Notes: generated from the sequence alone by a model not told the origin. Counted from the stretch's first letter, positions 54,690-63,426 are shown. The stretch: 64,000 nucleotides of DNA from G963665925 sp963678925 (GCA_963678925.1 OY787533.1:2108001-2172000), one strand, 5' to 3'. A program made the numbers and translations.

Positions 54690-55532
54690 ATGAGAGAAGT
54701 TTCTGTTAATCAAATAACGAAAGAATTACGACGCATGTGCATGGAAGCCAACTACATACTTTCAGCAGATGTAAAGGCGAAACTGGAAGCACAGGTATCG
54801 GTAGAAGCATCTCCTATAGGGGAATCAATCCTAAAGGATATTGTGAAGAACGCCGACATCGCAGCAGCAAACTCTGTACCCATGTGCCAGGACACGGGCA
54901 TGGCCGTAGTATTTCTTGAAATCGGTCAGGACGTTCATCTGGTGGACGGAGATTTGAAAGAAGCAATCAACGAAGGTGTACGACAAGGATACAGTGACGG
55001 ATTTTTAAGAAAATCTGTTGTAAAGGATCCGATATTGAGAGGTAATACGGGGGACAATACGCCTGCGATCATCCATATTGATATCGTATCTGGAGACAAA
55101 GTGAAAATGACACTTGCGCCGAAGGGATTCGGAAGTGAGAACATGAGCAGGTCAAAAATGCTCAAGCCGTCAGACGGCATGCAGGGCGTAGAAGACTTCA
55201 TTGTGGAGACGGTCTCTCTGGCAGGGCCAAACCCATGTCCGCCGATTGTTGTCGGTGTAGGCGTAGGGGGCACAATTGAGAAAGCAGCCTATATGGCAAA
55301 GCATGCACTCACGAAAAAGCTGGAAGACAAGCATCCTGAAAAGCATATTGCAGATCTTGAAGAGCGGGCACTTGATCGCATCAACAAACTGGGCATAGGT
55401 CCACAGGGGTTGGGCGGAACGACAACGGCACTGGGTATCAATATTGAGACATTCCCAACGCATATCGCAGGACTTCCTGTTGTTGTCAATATCAACTGTC
55501 ATGCGGCAAGACATGTCGAATGTGTGCTTTAA
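54690..55532 (+). CDS. Fumarate hydratase class I, alpha subunit
   Basis: This 280-residue subunit carries the oxygen-sensitive [4Fe-4S] cluster that hydrates fumarate to malate. Three conserved cysteines are in SVPMCQDTGMAVVF, GPNPCPPIVVGVGVGGT and NINCHAARHVECVL. The frame is open to 54648, but that extension overlaps the leader terminator; ATG 54690 has AAGGTGG upstream. The beta subunit gene starts 15 bases after the stop. L(+)-tartrate dehydratase uses the same architecture and is the main alternative, but the malic enzyme beside it favours fumarase. Confidence 0.9.
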   Translation: MREVSVNQITKELRRMCMEANYILSADVKAKLEAQVSVEASPIGESILKDIVKNADIAAANSVPMCQDTGMAVVFLEIGQDVHLVDGDLKEAINEGVRQGYSDGFLRKSVVKDPILRGNTGDNTPAIIHIDIVSGDKVKMTLAPKGFGSENMSRSKMLKPSDGMQGVEDFIVETVSLAGPNPCPPIVVGVGVGGTIEKAAYMAKHALTKKLEDKHPEKHIADLEERALDRINKLGIGPQGLGGTTTALGINIETFPTHIAGLPVVVNINCHAARHVECVL

Positions 55533-55547
55533 GAAGGAGGATGTGCA

Positions 55548-56105
55548 ATGGAAAAGCGAATTACGACCCCACTGACACAGGAAAAGCTTAAAGAGCTGAA
55601 AGCTGGCGACAAGGTTTTGCTTTCAGGTATCATATATACGGGTAGGGATGCCGCCCACAAAAGACTGGTGGATACATTGAAAGAAGGGAAAACGTTACCT
55701 TTCGATGTCAAAGACCAGGTGATCTACTATGTTGGACCGGCGCCGGCAAAACCGGGGCAGGTCATCGGTTCAGCTGGACCGACAACAAGCTATAGAATGG
55801 ATGATCTGACAGTTCCGCTTCTGGAGTTGGGACTGACAGGCATGATTGGCAAAGGTGCGAGAGCAGACAAGGTTGTTGAAGGCATGAAAAAGCACGGTGC
55901 GATTTATTTCGCAGCGATTGGCGGCGCGGGCGCACTTATAGCCAGTGCGATCAAAGCCAGTGAAATCATCGCTTACGACGACTTGGGTCCGGAGGCTATC
56001 AGAAAGCTTACAGTGGAAGATATGCCTGTCTATGTTGTCATAGACAGTGAAGGCAATGATATGTATAAATCAGAGAGAGCCAAGTACGCTTCGGAGGATA
56101 TGTAA
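55548..56105 (+). CDS. Fumarate hydratase class I, beta subunit
   Basis: This 185-residue partner of the alpha subunit is recognised by KELKAGDKVLLSGIIYTGRD, AHKRLVDTLKEGK, GPAPAKPGQVIGSAGPTTS, MIGKGARADKVVEGMKKHGA and DLGPEAIRKLTVEDMPVYV. AAGGAGGA precedes the ATG. The malic enzyme gene starts one base after its stop, so translation is coupled. Confidence 0.93.
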   Translation: MEKRITTPLTQEKLKELKAGDKVLLSGIIYTGRDAAHKRLVDTLKEGKTLPFDVKDQVIYYVGPAPAKPGQVIGSAGPTTSYRMDDLTVPLLELGLTGMIGKGARADKVVEGMKKHGAIYFAAIGGAGALIASAIKASEIIAYDDLGPEAIRKLTVEDMPVYVVIDSEGNDMYKSERAKYASEDM

Positions 56106-56106
56106 G

Positions 56107-57279
56107 ATGGATTATAACAAGCTCGCACTGGAACTGCACGAAAAGCATCAGGGTAAAATCGAAGTGGTTTCAAAGGTATCCGTTGAGAATAAAGATGATT
56201 TGTCAACGGCATACACACCAGGTGTGGCTGAGCCTTGCAGAAAAATCGCAGACAATGTGGACGATGTTTACAAGTACACTTCAAAGGGCAATCTCGTTGC
56301 AGTCGTTTCTGATGGATCGGCAGTTCTGGGTCTTGGCAACATCGGTGCAGAAGCATCAATCCCTGTTATGGAGGGGAAAGCGGTTCTTTTCAAGAGTTTC
56401 GGCAATGTGGACGCCTTTCCTGTTTGTTTGACTACGCAGGATGTGGATGAAATCGTAGAAACCGTTGTACGGATGGCGCCGGTATTTGGGGGCATCAATC
56501 TGGAAGACATCTCAGCACCAAGGTGCTTTGAGATAGAAGCAAAACTCAAGGAAAAGCTGGACATTCCAGTATTCCACGATGACCAGCACGGCACAGCAAT
56601 TGTTGTTGCAGCAGGTCTGATCAATGCATTTAAACTAACAGATAGAAAAATCGAAGATGTCAACGCAGTCATTAACGGTGCAGGGTCGGCAGGAATTGCT
56701 ATCACAAAACTGCTTCTCAGCCTGGGTGTCGGAAATGTAGTACTGTGTGACAGGTTCGGAGCCGTGCACAAGGCGAGCGAAGAGGCAAATGACGCTCAGC
56801 TTCAAATGGCACAGATTACAAACAAAAATAATGAAACAGGCACGCTTGCAGAAGTTATGGTTGGCAAGGATGTATTCATCGGTGTATCTGCACCGGGCAT
56901 CGTAACTTCAGAAATGATTTCAAAGATGGCAGACAAGTCCATTGTCTTTGCAATGGCAAATCCCGTACCTGAAATCATGCCAGACCTTGCCAAAGAAGGC
57001 GGTGCGTATATTGTCGGTACAGGCAGATCGGATTTTCCAAATCAGGTCAACAACGTATTGGCATTCCCGGGTATCTTTAGGGGGGCACTGGACGTACGCG
57101 CAAGTGATATCAATGAAGAAATGAAAGTGGCGGCGGCTTATGCAATCGCAGAGACGCTGACCGATGAAGAACTCGCTATAGACAACGTCATTCCAAAGGC
57201 GTTTGATCCGCGAGTAGGAAAAAATGTCGCTGAGGCAGTGAGAAATGCAGCTGTTAAGAGCGGCGTAGCAAGTAAATAA
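56107..57279 (+). CDS. NAD(P)-dependent malic enzyme
   Basis: This 390-residue short-form malic enzyme interconverts malate and pyruvate plus CO2. Seen: STAYTPGVAEPC (near residue 40), FPVCLTTQDVDEIVETV, the metal/substrate segment IPVFHDDQHGTAIVVAAGL and the Rossmann motif NGAGSAGIAITKLLLSLG. The cofactor choice is not clear. ATG 56107 uses GGAGGA inside the end of the fumarase beta gene; the longer frame from 56047 would overlap that gene fully. With fumarase it links pyruvate to fumarate. Confidence 0.92.
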   Translation: MDYNKLALELHEKHQGKIEVVSKVSVENKDDLSTAYTPGVAEPCRKIADNVDDVYKYTSKGNLVAVVSDGSAVLGLGNIGAEASIPVMEGKAVLFKSFGNVDAFPVCLTTQDVDEIVETVVRMAPVFGGINLEDISAPRCFEIEAKLKEKLDIPVFHDDQHGTAIVVAAGLINAFKLTDRKIEDVNAVINGAGSAGIAITKLLLSLGVGNVVLCDRFGAVHKASEEANDAQLQMAQITNKNNETGTLAEVMVGKDVFIGVSAPGIVTSEMISKMADKSIVFAMANPVPEIMPDLAKEGGAYIVGTGRSDFPNQVNNVLAFPGIFRGALDVRASDINEEMKVAAAYAIAETLTDEELAIDNVIPKAFDPRVGKNVAEAVRNAAVKSGVASK

Positions 57280-57370
57280 GCACAGTTTTATAATCAATTT
57301 TGCAACGGACGACGTACTCAATACACAATAATGAATGGCGCAGTCCAATTGAATAACCTCGATATTTGTG

Positions 57371-57467
57371 GGGGTGAAGTGACCCTTTACCCTAAACAGT
57401 GAATATGGCGTGGTTGTGATGCAGGTTTCTTAAATTACGGAAACTCTGCTCATAACCATGCCTTTTT
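57371..57467 (+). promoter_or_regulatory. Candidate cis-regulatory RNA A (UGACC-loop motif) plus terminator, upstream of the transporter
   Basis: Hairpin GGGTGAAG (57372-57379)/CTTTACCC (57385-57392) has loop TGACC; five bases later comes AGTGAATAT (57398-57406). An intrinsic terminator follows at once (57407-57462 then TTTTT; arms GGCgTGGTTgTGAtGCAG and the complement). The same layout recurs at 59428. The motif lies in the 325-base gap 57280-57604 after malic enzyme, which has no gene. The downstream 130 bases to ATG 57605 show nothing else I recognise. Confidence 0.7.
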
Positions 57468-57604
57468 ATATTCAACTCAGCGGAAGCTTTTACTGGCCAG
57501 AAGTCACACGTTGAGTAGAAGAAAAATTGCAGTTTGCTGGTTCGTGTTCGTGTAGGGTGGATAGACCGGCGGGAGCAATAGGAAAAAACAAGGAGGGTGC
57601 TTAA

Positions 57605-58978
57605 ATGAAATTTGCATTTGCTGCATGGTTGATGAATCCATTTATCTTAATGTTCGTCGCTGTCGCAACAGGACTGATTTTTGGTAAAATCAGATTTGGT
57701 AAGTTTAACTTTGGTATTTCAGGCGCATTATTTACAGGATTGGTAATCGGCTGGGGTATCATGCAATACGCAAACAGTTTTGCAGAAGGTTCAAAGTATT
57801 ACGCGACTGCTCAAAAACTAATAAAAACAGGTGTTATTGACAAAGGGTTTTTCTCGATGTTCCTGATACTCTTCGTAGCGGCGGTTGGTCTGCTTGCGGC
57901 GAAAGATATCGGTGCTGTACTTAAGAAGTACGGTGCAAAATTCGTAATTCTCGGATTCATTATTACACTTCTAGGCGCGGCAACAACTTATGCATCAACT
58001 ACTCTGATGAATGATGCAAATCCTTATGAAGTATCAGGCGTATACACAGGTGCACTTACAAGTTCACCGGGTCTTGCAGCTGCAATTGAGACAGCACGTG
58101 GCCATGCGACAAACAAAGTTGCTGAATACCCTGAAATGACGGTTGAAGAAAAAGCTAAAGTACTGCACATTCTTGGTGTTGAAGGTCTTACACCTGAAAA
58201 CACACCAGAGCTGAGCGCTGACCAGGCAGATCTGTTCATTAAGACAGCTGAAGCCGGTATCGGTGTAGGCCATGCGATCGGATACCCATTTGGCGTTCTG
58301 ATCGTTATCATTGCAGTAAACTTCTTCCCTAAAATCTTCGGTATGGATGTTGAAGAAGAACAACGTCAATTCAAGAAGGAAATGGAAGAAGCGAAGAATA
58401 TGGGCGGCGGCAAGGAAATCGAAGAAGTTTCATTCGACCTGCTTGCATTCATGGTTGCTTGTTTCTTTGGATATACAATCGGTATGTTCAAGCTCGACTT
58501 GAACTTCATCGGTCTCGGTGACTTCTCGCTGGGTTCTACAGGCGGCGTACTGATCGGTTCGCTTGTACTTGGACACATTGGTAAAATTGGTCCTATGACT
58601 TTCAGAATGAATTCCAAAGTACTTGGCGTTGTACGTCAGCTGTCACTGGCATTCTTCCTGGCAATCGTTGGCCTACGTTACGGCTTCAAGGTATTCGAAG
58701 CACTTATGGGTTCAGGCGCAATTCTGGCAGTAGTATCCCTAGCAATCGGAATCGTGGCTATGATGGTTGGTTTCTTCATTGGACGTTACGTATTCAAAAT
58801 CAACTGGATCATGCTTTCTGGCGCAATCTGTGGTGGTATGACTTCAACACCTGGTCTGGGTGCTGCGGTTGACGCAATCGGATCTGACGACCCAGCGGCA
58901 GGATACGGCGCAACTTATCCATTTGCACTCCTAGGTATGGTTATCTTTACAATCATTCTTCATAGACTTCCAATGTAG
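57605..58978 (+). CDS. AspT/YidE/YbjL-type membrane transporter without TrkA domains
   Basis: This 457-residue protein has about ten membrane helices in two similar halves. Each half starts with an FxxG...GxxxxGLVIG-type helix and holds a matching re-entrant motif: LTSSPGLAAA in the first and MTSTPGLGAA in the second. The latter half corresponds to the AspT/YidE/YbjL antiporter duplication domain. The TrkA-C domains that AspT and YidE carry between the halves are absent; only a short charged loop (about 255-275) is there. The substrate may be a dicarboxylate or amino acid, given fumarase and malic enzyme upstream and the succinate/propionate genes downstream; this is inference. AAGGAGGG precedes the ATG. 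Confidence 0.8.
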   Translation: MKFAFAAWLMNPFILMFVAVATGLIFGKIRFGKFNFGISGALFTGLVIGWGIMQYANSFAEGSKYYATAQKLIKTGVIDKGFFSMFLILFVAAVGLLAAKDIGAVLKKYGAKFVILGFIITLLGAATTYASTTLMNDANPYEVSGVYTGALTSSPGLAAAIETARGHATNKVAEYPEMTVEEKAKVLHILGVEGLTPENTPELSADQADLFIKTAEAGIGVGHAIGYPFGVLIVIIAVNFFPKIFGMDVEEEQRQFKKEMEEAKNMGGGKEIEEVSFDLLAFMVACFFGYTIGMFKLDLNFIGLGDFSLGSTGGVLIGSLVLGHIGKIGPMTFRMNSKVLGVVRQLSLAFFLAIVGLRYGFKVFEALMGSGAILAVVSLAIGIVAMMVGFFIGRYVFKINWIMLSGAICGGMTSTPGLGAAVDAIGSDDPAAGYGATYPFALLGMVIFTIILHRLPM

Positions 58979-58987
58979 TGATGTTCG

Positions 58988-59023
58988 ATTGTCAGTGGAT
59001 TCACAATGTGATAAACTGACAAT
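58988..59023 (+). promoter_or_regulatory. Intercistronic hairpin between transporter and DUF3870
   Basis: ATTGTCAGT (58988-58996) pairs with ACTGACAAT (59015-59023), with an inner TCAC/GTGA stem. There is no T-run; a processing or stabilising hairpin is more likely than termination. Confidence 0.45.
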
Positions 59024-59071
59024 GGTACAGAAACAATGGTAGTTGTGTGAGATTGAGGAAAAGGTGATTGA

Positions 59072-59395
59072 ATGGAACGCAAGGAAATTTTCGTAACAGG
59101 ATATGCAAAATTACCACAAGGCATCACAGCAGCTGAACTTTACTCCATAATTGCTGTAGGCATGCTGGTAGATAGAGATACTGGTCTTATAACAGATGTT
59201 GACTGTACACTGGCAACTGAAATGGGAAAGAATTTTGTTAAGACTCTTGTTATCGGCAAGAACCTCAATGAAGTTGAAGCAATCGATGCTGAGTTCAACC
59301 TGAACTACTATGGGTCGGCAAAGAAAGCGCTGATTTCTGCCATTCGCACATGCAACGAAAAGTATAGACAGATTGTCAACAATCCAAATCAATAA
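59072..59395 (+). CDS. DUF3870 domain protein
   Basis: This 107-residue cytoplasmic protein matches the DUF3870 pattern: FVTGYAKLPQGITAAEL, GMLVDRDTGLITDVDCTLAT, GKNFVKTLVIGKNLNEVEAI, YYGSAKKALISAIRTCNEKY. The function is unknown. It lies between the transporter and the CoA-transferase, with the fermentation genes. The gap to the transporter has no terminator, so they may be co-transcribed. GAGGAAAAGGTG lies before the ATG. Confidence 0.85.
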   Translation: MERKEIFVTGYAKLPQGITAAELYSIIAVGMLVDRDTGLITDVDCTLATEMGKNFVKTLVIGKNLNEVEAIDAEFNLNYYGSAKKALISAIRTCNEKYRQIVNNPNQ

Positions 59396-59426
59396 AAAGA
59401 GCTGCAGGATTTAATATGATTTTCAC

Positions 59427-59529
59427 GGGGACGGAATGACCTTTCGCCCTTTTGAATGAAGATTGAGAGTTAGATGCTGACGTAAACACGTATATTCGGC
59501 GTGTTCATGTCCATCTAACTCTTTTTTTG
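59427..59529 (+). promoter_or_regulatory. Candidate cis-regulatory RNA B (UGACC-loop motif) plus terminator, upstream of the CoA-transferase
   Basis: GGGaCGGAA (59428-59436) pairs with TTTCGCCC (59442-59449), one bulged A, loop TGACC; five bases later AATGAAGAT (59455-59463). The terminator AGAGTTAGATG (59466-59476)/CATCTAACTCT (59512-59522), with an inner AACACG/CGTGTT stem, is followed by TTTTTTG and lies 26 bases before ATG 59555. Stem bases differ from copy A but pairing is kept. Confidence 0.7.
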
Positions 59530-59554
59530 TTAACAAGCTTGAGGAGGAAAAAGC

Positions 59555-61060
59555 ATGAGTGGTTTTAACGAAAGAATTAGAAATAAAGCATTTCTTGATA
59601 AGGTAATGACAGCCGAAGAAGCGGCGAAATTTATAGAAGATGGTATGACGGTTGCTACGTCTGGCTTCACACCATCAGGTTACCCAAAGTCAGTTCCGCT
59701 TGAAATTGCTAAGCGTGCTGAAGCTGGCGAAGAAATCGGAATCACACTGATTACGGGCGCTTCAGTTGGGGATGAATTAGATGGAGCACTGGCGCGTGCA
59801 GGTGTGACAAAGCGCAGATTCCCATACCAGACTCAAAAGGATTCACGTAACGGTATCAATGACGGAAGCATCGCATACGCGGATATGCACCTGAGCCATG
59901 TCTCTCAGTTCATTGACTACGGTTACTTTGGCGAAATCGACTTTGCAATCGTTGAAGCACTGGCAATCAACGAAGACGGCGGTATCGTGCCGACGACATC
60001 TGTAGGCGTTATGCCACAGGCTATCAACAATGCAAAGCGTGTAATCGTTGAAATTAATACGACACAACCAATGGCACTGGAAGGCGTTCATGACATCTAT
60101 ATGACTGAAAAACCACCTTTTAGAAAGCCTATTCCAATAGAAAAGCCAGGTGACCGCATCGGAACAACTTACATTCCATGTGACCCTGACAAAATTGTTG
60201 CAATTGTTCATTCTGAAATTGGCGATAAAGTAAGACCTCTGGGTCCAATTGATGAAGATTCAAAAGCAATTTCTGCACACATTATGAAATTCCTTAAGGA
60301 TGAGGTCAATGCTGGTCGCCTGCCTGAAAACCTACTTCCGCTGCAATCGGGTGTTGGTTCAGTTGCCAATGCGGTGCTTGGCGGTTTGGTTGATTCGGAC
60401 TTCGAAAATCTCACGTGTTACACGGAGGTTATTCAGGATTCCATGTTCGATCTAATCGACGCTGGCAAGGTTACTGTTGCTTCAGGTACATCGTTCACAC
60501 CTTCTGAAGAAGGTCTGGCTCGTCTTCTAGGTAATATGGAGCACTATGCAAGCCACTGTGTTCTTAGACCTATGGAAATTTCGAACCACCCTGAAACAGC
60601 ACGCCGTCTTGGTGTCATTGCTATGAATACTGCAATCGAGGTTGACATCTATGGTCACGTTAACTCAACGAATATTATGGGTTCTCGCATGATGAACGGC
60701 CTTGGTGGATCAGGCGATTTCACTAGAAATGGTTACCTGACGATGTTCACAACGGTTTCTACGGCTAAAAATGGTGATATTTCATCTATCGTGCCTATGG
60801 TGTCGCATGTCGATCACACAGAACATGATGTGCATGTCGTTGTAACAGAGCAGGGACTGGCTGACCTTAGAGGTCTATCTCCAAGGGAACGTGCAAGAGC
60901 CATCATTGAAAATTGCGCGCATCCTGACTACAAGTCTGTACTTCTTGATTACCTGGAACGTGCTGAAGAGGGTCCATACAAGCACATGCCGCACAATATC
61001 GGTGAGGCACTTTCATGGCATGACAGATTCGTTAAAACAGGCTCTATGAAAGTTAAGTAA
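59555..61060 (+). CDS. Acetyl-CoA hydrolase/CoA-transferase family, likely succinate:propionyl(acetyl)-CoA transferase
   Basis: This 501-residue enzyme of the Cat1/AarC/ScpC branch is recognised by VMTAEEAAKFIEDGMTVATS, GASVGDELDGALARAG, AIEVDIYGHVNSTNIMGSRM (containing the glutamate expected to form the CoA thioester), GSGDFTRNGYL and VVTEQGLADLRGLSPRERAR. It would move CoA between succinate and propionyl- or acetyl-CoA; which acid is preferred cannot be read. Its place before methylmalonyl-CoA mutase supports succinate activation in propionate formation. GAGGAGG lies before the ATG. Confidence 0.88.
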   Translation: MSGFNERIRNKAFLDKVMTAEEAAKFIEDGMTVATSGFTPSGYPKSVPLEIAKRAEAGEEIGITLITGASVGDELDGALARAGVTKRRFPYQTQKDSRNGINDGSIAYADMHLSHVSQFIDYGYFGEIDFAIVEALAINEDGGIVPTTSVGVMPQAINNAKRVIVEINTTQPMALEGVHDIYMTEKPPFRKPIPIEKPGDRIGTTYIPCDPDKIVAIVHSEIGDKVRPLGPIDEDSKAISAHIMKFLKDEVNAGRLPENLLPLQSGVGSVANAVLGGLVDSDFENLTCYTEVIQDSMFDLIDAGKVTVASGTSFTPSEEGLARLLGNMEHYASHCVLRPMEISNHPETARRLGVIAMNTAIEVDIYGHVNSTNIMGSRMMNGLGGSGDFTRNGYLTMFTTVSTAKNGDISSIVPMVSHVDHTEHDVHVVVTEQGLADLRGLSPRERARAIIENCAHPDYKSVLLDYLERAEEGPYKHMPHNIGEALSWHDRFVKTGSMKVK

Positions 61061-61069
61061 GATTGGCTT

Positions 61070-61102
61070 GCAGCGGCTTGTATACACACATAGAGCCGCT
61101 GC
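61070..61102 (+). terminator. Hairpin after the CoA-transferase gene
   Basis: GCAGCGGCT (61070-61078) pairs with AGCCGCTGC (61094-61102). No T-run follows, so termination is doubtful. Confidence 0.45.
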
Positions 61103-61124
61103 ATACCATGATGCATTTGGCTAA

Positions 61125-61142
61125 AAGTATACAATTATACTT
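61125..61142. promoter_or_regulatory. Palindrome upstream of the mutase gene
   Basis: AAGTATA-CAAT-TATACTT is a perfect inverted repeat about 90 bases before ATG 61231. A second imperfect symmetry (CCCCGTAT...ATATGGGG, about 61162-61189) lies nearer the gene. They are possible operator sites; no known regulator consensus is recognised, and no AdoCbl riboswitch core is present. Confidence 0.4.
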
Positions 61143-61230
61143 AGTGCCTTAAAAGTAAAATCCCCGTATTTTATGTTATGCTATATGGGGTATCCGAGAG
61201 TATTAACAGGTCAAAAGGAGGAAACGGTTC

Positions 61231-62907
61231 ATGTATCAAAAAGATAAACTGGACCAAGTGAAGGAAGTTGTTGACGCATTTGAAGCTAAGACAGCTGCTG
61301 CACTGGAAAAACGCCCTGAAAGACAAGCACCATTCTACACTGGTTCGGGCGATGTAATTAACAGACTTTACACACCAGCAGACATTGAAAATCTAGACTA
61401 CAACACAGATTTGGGTGTTCCGGGACAATTCCCTTACACTCGTGGCGTTCAGCCAACAATGTACAGAGGTCGTCTATGGACAATGCGTATGTACGCAGGC
61501 TTCGCAACAGCTGAAGAATCAAACAAGCGTTACAAGTACCTTGTTGAGCAAGGTTCAGGCGGCCTTTCGTGCGCATTTGACCTTCCAACACAAATCGGTT
61601 ATGACTCAGACCACTCACTTAGCGAAGGCGAAGTTGGTAAGGTTGGTGTTGCAATCGACTCACTTGCTGACATGGAAATCCTATTCGACGGTATTCCACT
61701 AGACAAGGTTTCTACATCTATGACAATCAATGCACCAGCATCAGTTCTACTTGCAATGTACATTGCAGTTGCTGAGAAGCAAGGTGTATCTTCAGATAAA
61801 CTACGTGGTACGATTCAGAATGATATTCTTAAAGAGTACATCGCACGTGGTACTTACATCTTCCCTACAGAGCCATCGATGCGTCTGATCACTGACATCT
61901 TCGAGTACTGCTCTAAGGACGTTCCACTGTGGAACACAATCTCGATTTCAGGCTACCACATCCGTGAAGCTGGTTCTACAGCTGCACAGGAAGTTGGCTT
62001 TACAATCGCTGACGGTATCGCATACGTTGAAGCAGCAATCAAAGCTGGTCTAGACGTTGATACTTTCGCTCCAAGACTTTCATTCTTCTTTAACGCACAT
62101 AACGACCTTCTAGAAGAAGTTGCTAAGTACCGTGCAGCACGTCGTCTATGGGCTAAAATCATGAAGGAAAGATTTGGTGCTAAGAACTCTAAGTCTATGG
62201 CACTTAAGTTCCATACACAAACTGGTGGTTCTACACTGACTGCTCAACAGCCTGAAAACAACATCGTTCGTGTTGCTATTCAGACGCTTGCAGCTGTTAT
62301 GGGTGGCACTCAGTCTCTACACACAAACTCTAAGGACGAGGCGCTTGCGCTTCCAACTGAAGATTCTGTACGTGTAGCTCTAAGAACACAACAAATCGTT
62401 GCTTACGAATCAGGTGTTACAAACACAATTGACCCTCTTGCAGGTTCTTACTTCATCGAAGCTAAAACAACTGAAATCGAAGAAAAAGCAATGGAATACA
62501 TTAAGAAAATTGATGATCTTGGTGGCGCGCCTAAAGCAATCGACGCAGGCTACATCCAACAAGAAATCATGGATGCTTCTTACGAGTACCAAAAGGAAGT
62601 TGAATCTGGCGCACGCATCGTAGTTGGTATGAATAAATTCCAAATCGAAGAAGAGGCTCCAAAAGATCTTCTTAGAGTTGACCCAATCGTTGGTCAAATG
62701 CAAAAGGACAAGCTTGCTAAGCTAAGAGCAGAGCGTGACAGCGCTAAAGTTGACGAAACTCTTGCAGCTCTACGTGGCGCTTGCGAAGGTTCTGACAACG
62801 TAATGCCTTTCATCCTTGAAGCAGTTCGTGCTTACGCTACTCTAGGCGAAGTTTGTGGCGTTATGCGTGAAGTATTTGGTGAATACCAGCAATCAATCAA
62901 TCTATAA
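61231..62907 (+). CDS. Methylmalonyl-CoA mutase, large (catalytic) subunit
   Basis: This 558-residue TIM-barrel subunit of the adenosylcobalamin enzyme interconverts succinyl-CoA and (R)-methylmalonyl-CoA. Seen: PGQFPYTRGVQPTMYRGRLW, GFATAEESNKRYKYLVEQG, LSCAFDLPTQIGYDSDH, LRGTIQNDILKEYIARGTY, FHTQTGGSTLTAQQPENN and QSLHTNSKDEALALPTE. The B12-binding domain is missing from this chain and is coded by the next gene, the split form usual in Clostridia and archaea. Codon use is strikingly biased (Arg nearly all CGT, many CTA and TCT/GCT), suggesting high expression. AAAGGAGG precedes the ATG. Confidence 0.95.
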   Translation: MYQKDKLDQVKEVVDAFEAKTAAALEKRPERQAPFYTGSGDVINRLYTPADIENLDYNTDLGVPGQFPYTRGVQPTMYRGRLWTMRMYAGFATAEESNKRYKYLVEQGSGGLSCAFDLPTQIGYDSDHSLSEGEVGKVGVAIDSLADMEILFDGIPLDKVSTSMTINAPASVLLAMYIAVAEKQGVSSDKLRGTIQNDILKEYIARGTYIFPTEPSMRLITDIFEYCSKDVPLWNTISISGYHIREAGSTAAQEVGFTIADGIAYVEAAIKAGLDVDTFAPRLSFFFNAHNDLLEEVAKYRAARRLWAKIMKERFGAKNSKSMALKFHTQTGGSTLTAQQPENNIVRVAIQTLAAVMGGTQSLHTNSKDEALALPTEDSVRVALRTQQIVAYESGVTNTIDPLAGSYFIEAKTTEIEEKAMEYIKKIDDLGGAPKAIDAGYIQQEIMDASYEYQKEVESGARIVVGMNKFQIEEEAPKDLLRVDPIVGQMQKDKLAKLRAERDSAKVDETLAALRGACEGSDNVMPFILEAVRAYATLGEVCGVMREVFGEYQQSINL

Positions 62908-62961
62908 TTCCAAGGTTGCTTGCAACTGAGAAAAATGTAGATGGCTAAAGTAAGATTCAAG

Positions 62962-62990
62962 TGGGTTCATCTCGCGTGAACCCCTTTCAA
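62962..62990 (+). terminator. Possible attenuator between the two mutase subunits
   Basis: GGGTTCA (62963-62969) pairs with TGAACCC (62977-62983), followed by CTTTC. The weak T-run suggests partial termination, which could set subunit ratio. Confidence 0.45.
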
Positions 62991-63016
62991 AAGATACGGT
63001 TAAGGAGGATTCAAAA

Positions 63017-63412
63017 ATGGATCGACCAATTAGAGTTCTAGTTGCGAAGCCAGGTCTTGACGGACACGACCGCGGTGCGAAAGTTATCGCGCGTGCTCTA
63101 CGTGACGCTGGTATGGAAGTTATTTATACAGGTCTTCGTCAGACACCTGAGCAAATCGTAAGTGCTGCAATCCAGGAAGACGTTGACGTAGTGGCTTGTT
63201 CAATTCTGTCAGGTGCACATGCAACACTTCTTCCTAAAGTTAAAGAGTTGCTTGTAGCTGAAGGCGCAGACGACATTCTGTTTGTTGCTGGTGGCGTTAT
63301 TCCAGATGGCGACATCCCACACCTGAAAGAAAACGGTATTGCAGAAGTATTTACACCTGGTACTCCAACGGATGTGACTATTAACTACATTAAAGAAAAC
63401 ATCAAGAAGTAA
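63017..63412 (+). CDS. Methylmalonyl-CoA mutase, B12-binding subunit
   Basis: This 131-residue cobalamin-binding domain is the C-terminal partner of the mutase. The base-off/His-on motif DGHDRG (residues about 15-20) supplies the lower cobalt ligand; SILSGAHATLLPKVKELL and FVAGGVIPDGDIPHLKENGI are the other B12 loops. AAGGAGG lies before the ATG. It is followed 14 bases later by meaB. Confidence 0.95.
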   Translation: MDRPIRVLVAKPGLDGHDRGAKVIARALRDAGMEVIYTGLRQTPEQIVSAAIQEDVDVVACSILSGAHATLLPKVKELLVAEGADDILFVAGGVIPDGDIPHLKENGIAEVFTPGTPTDVTINYIKENIKK

Positions 63413-63426
63413 GTCTGGTGATATAA

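Noticed and set aside
57280..57604. Small protein gene in the gap before the transporter
   Set aside because: No open frame with a binding site is visible; the gap is explained by the hairpin motif and terminator.
61061..61230. Adenosylcobalamin riboswitch before the B12-dependent mutase
   Set aside because: The region is too short and lacks the B12 box and other conserved segments.
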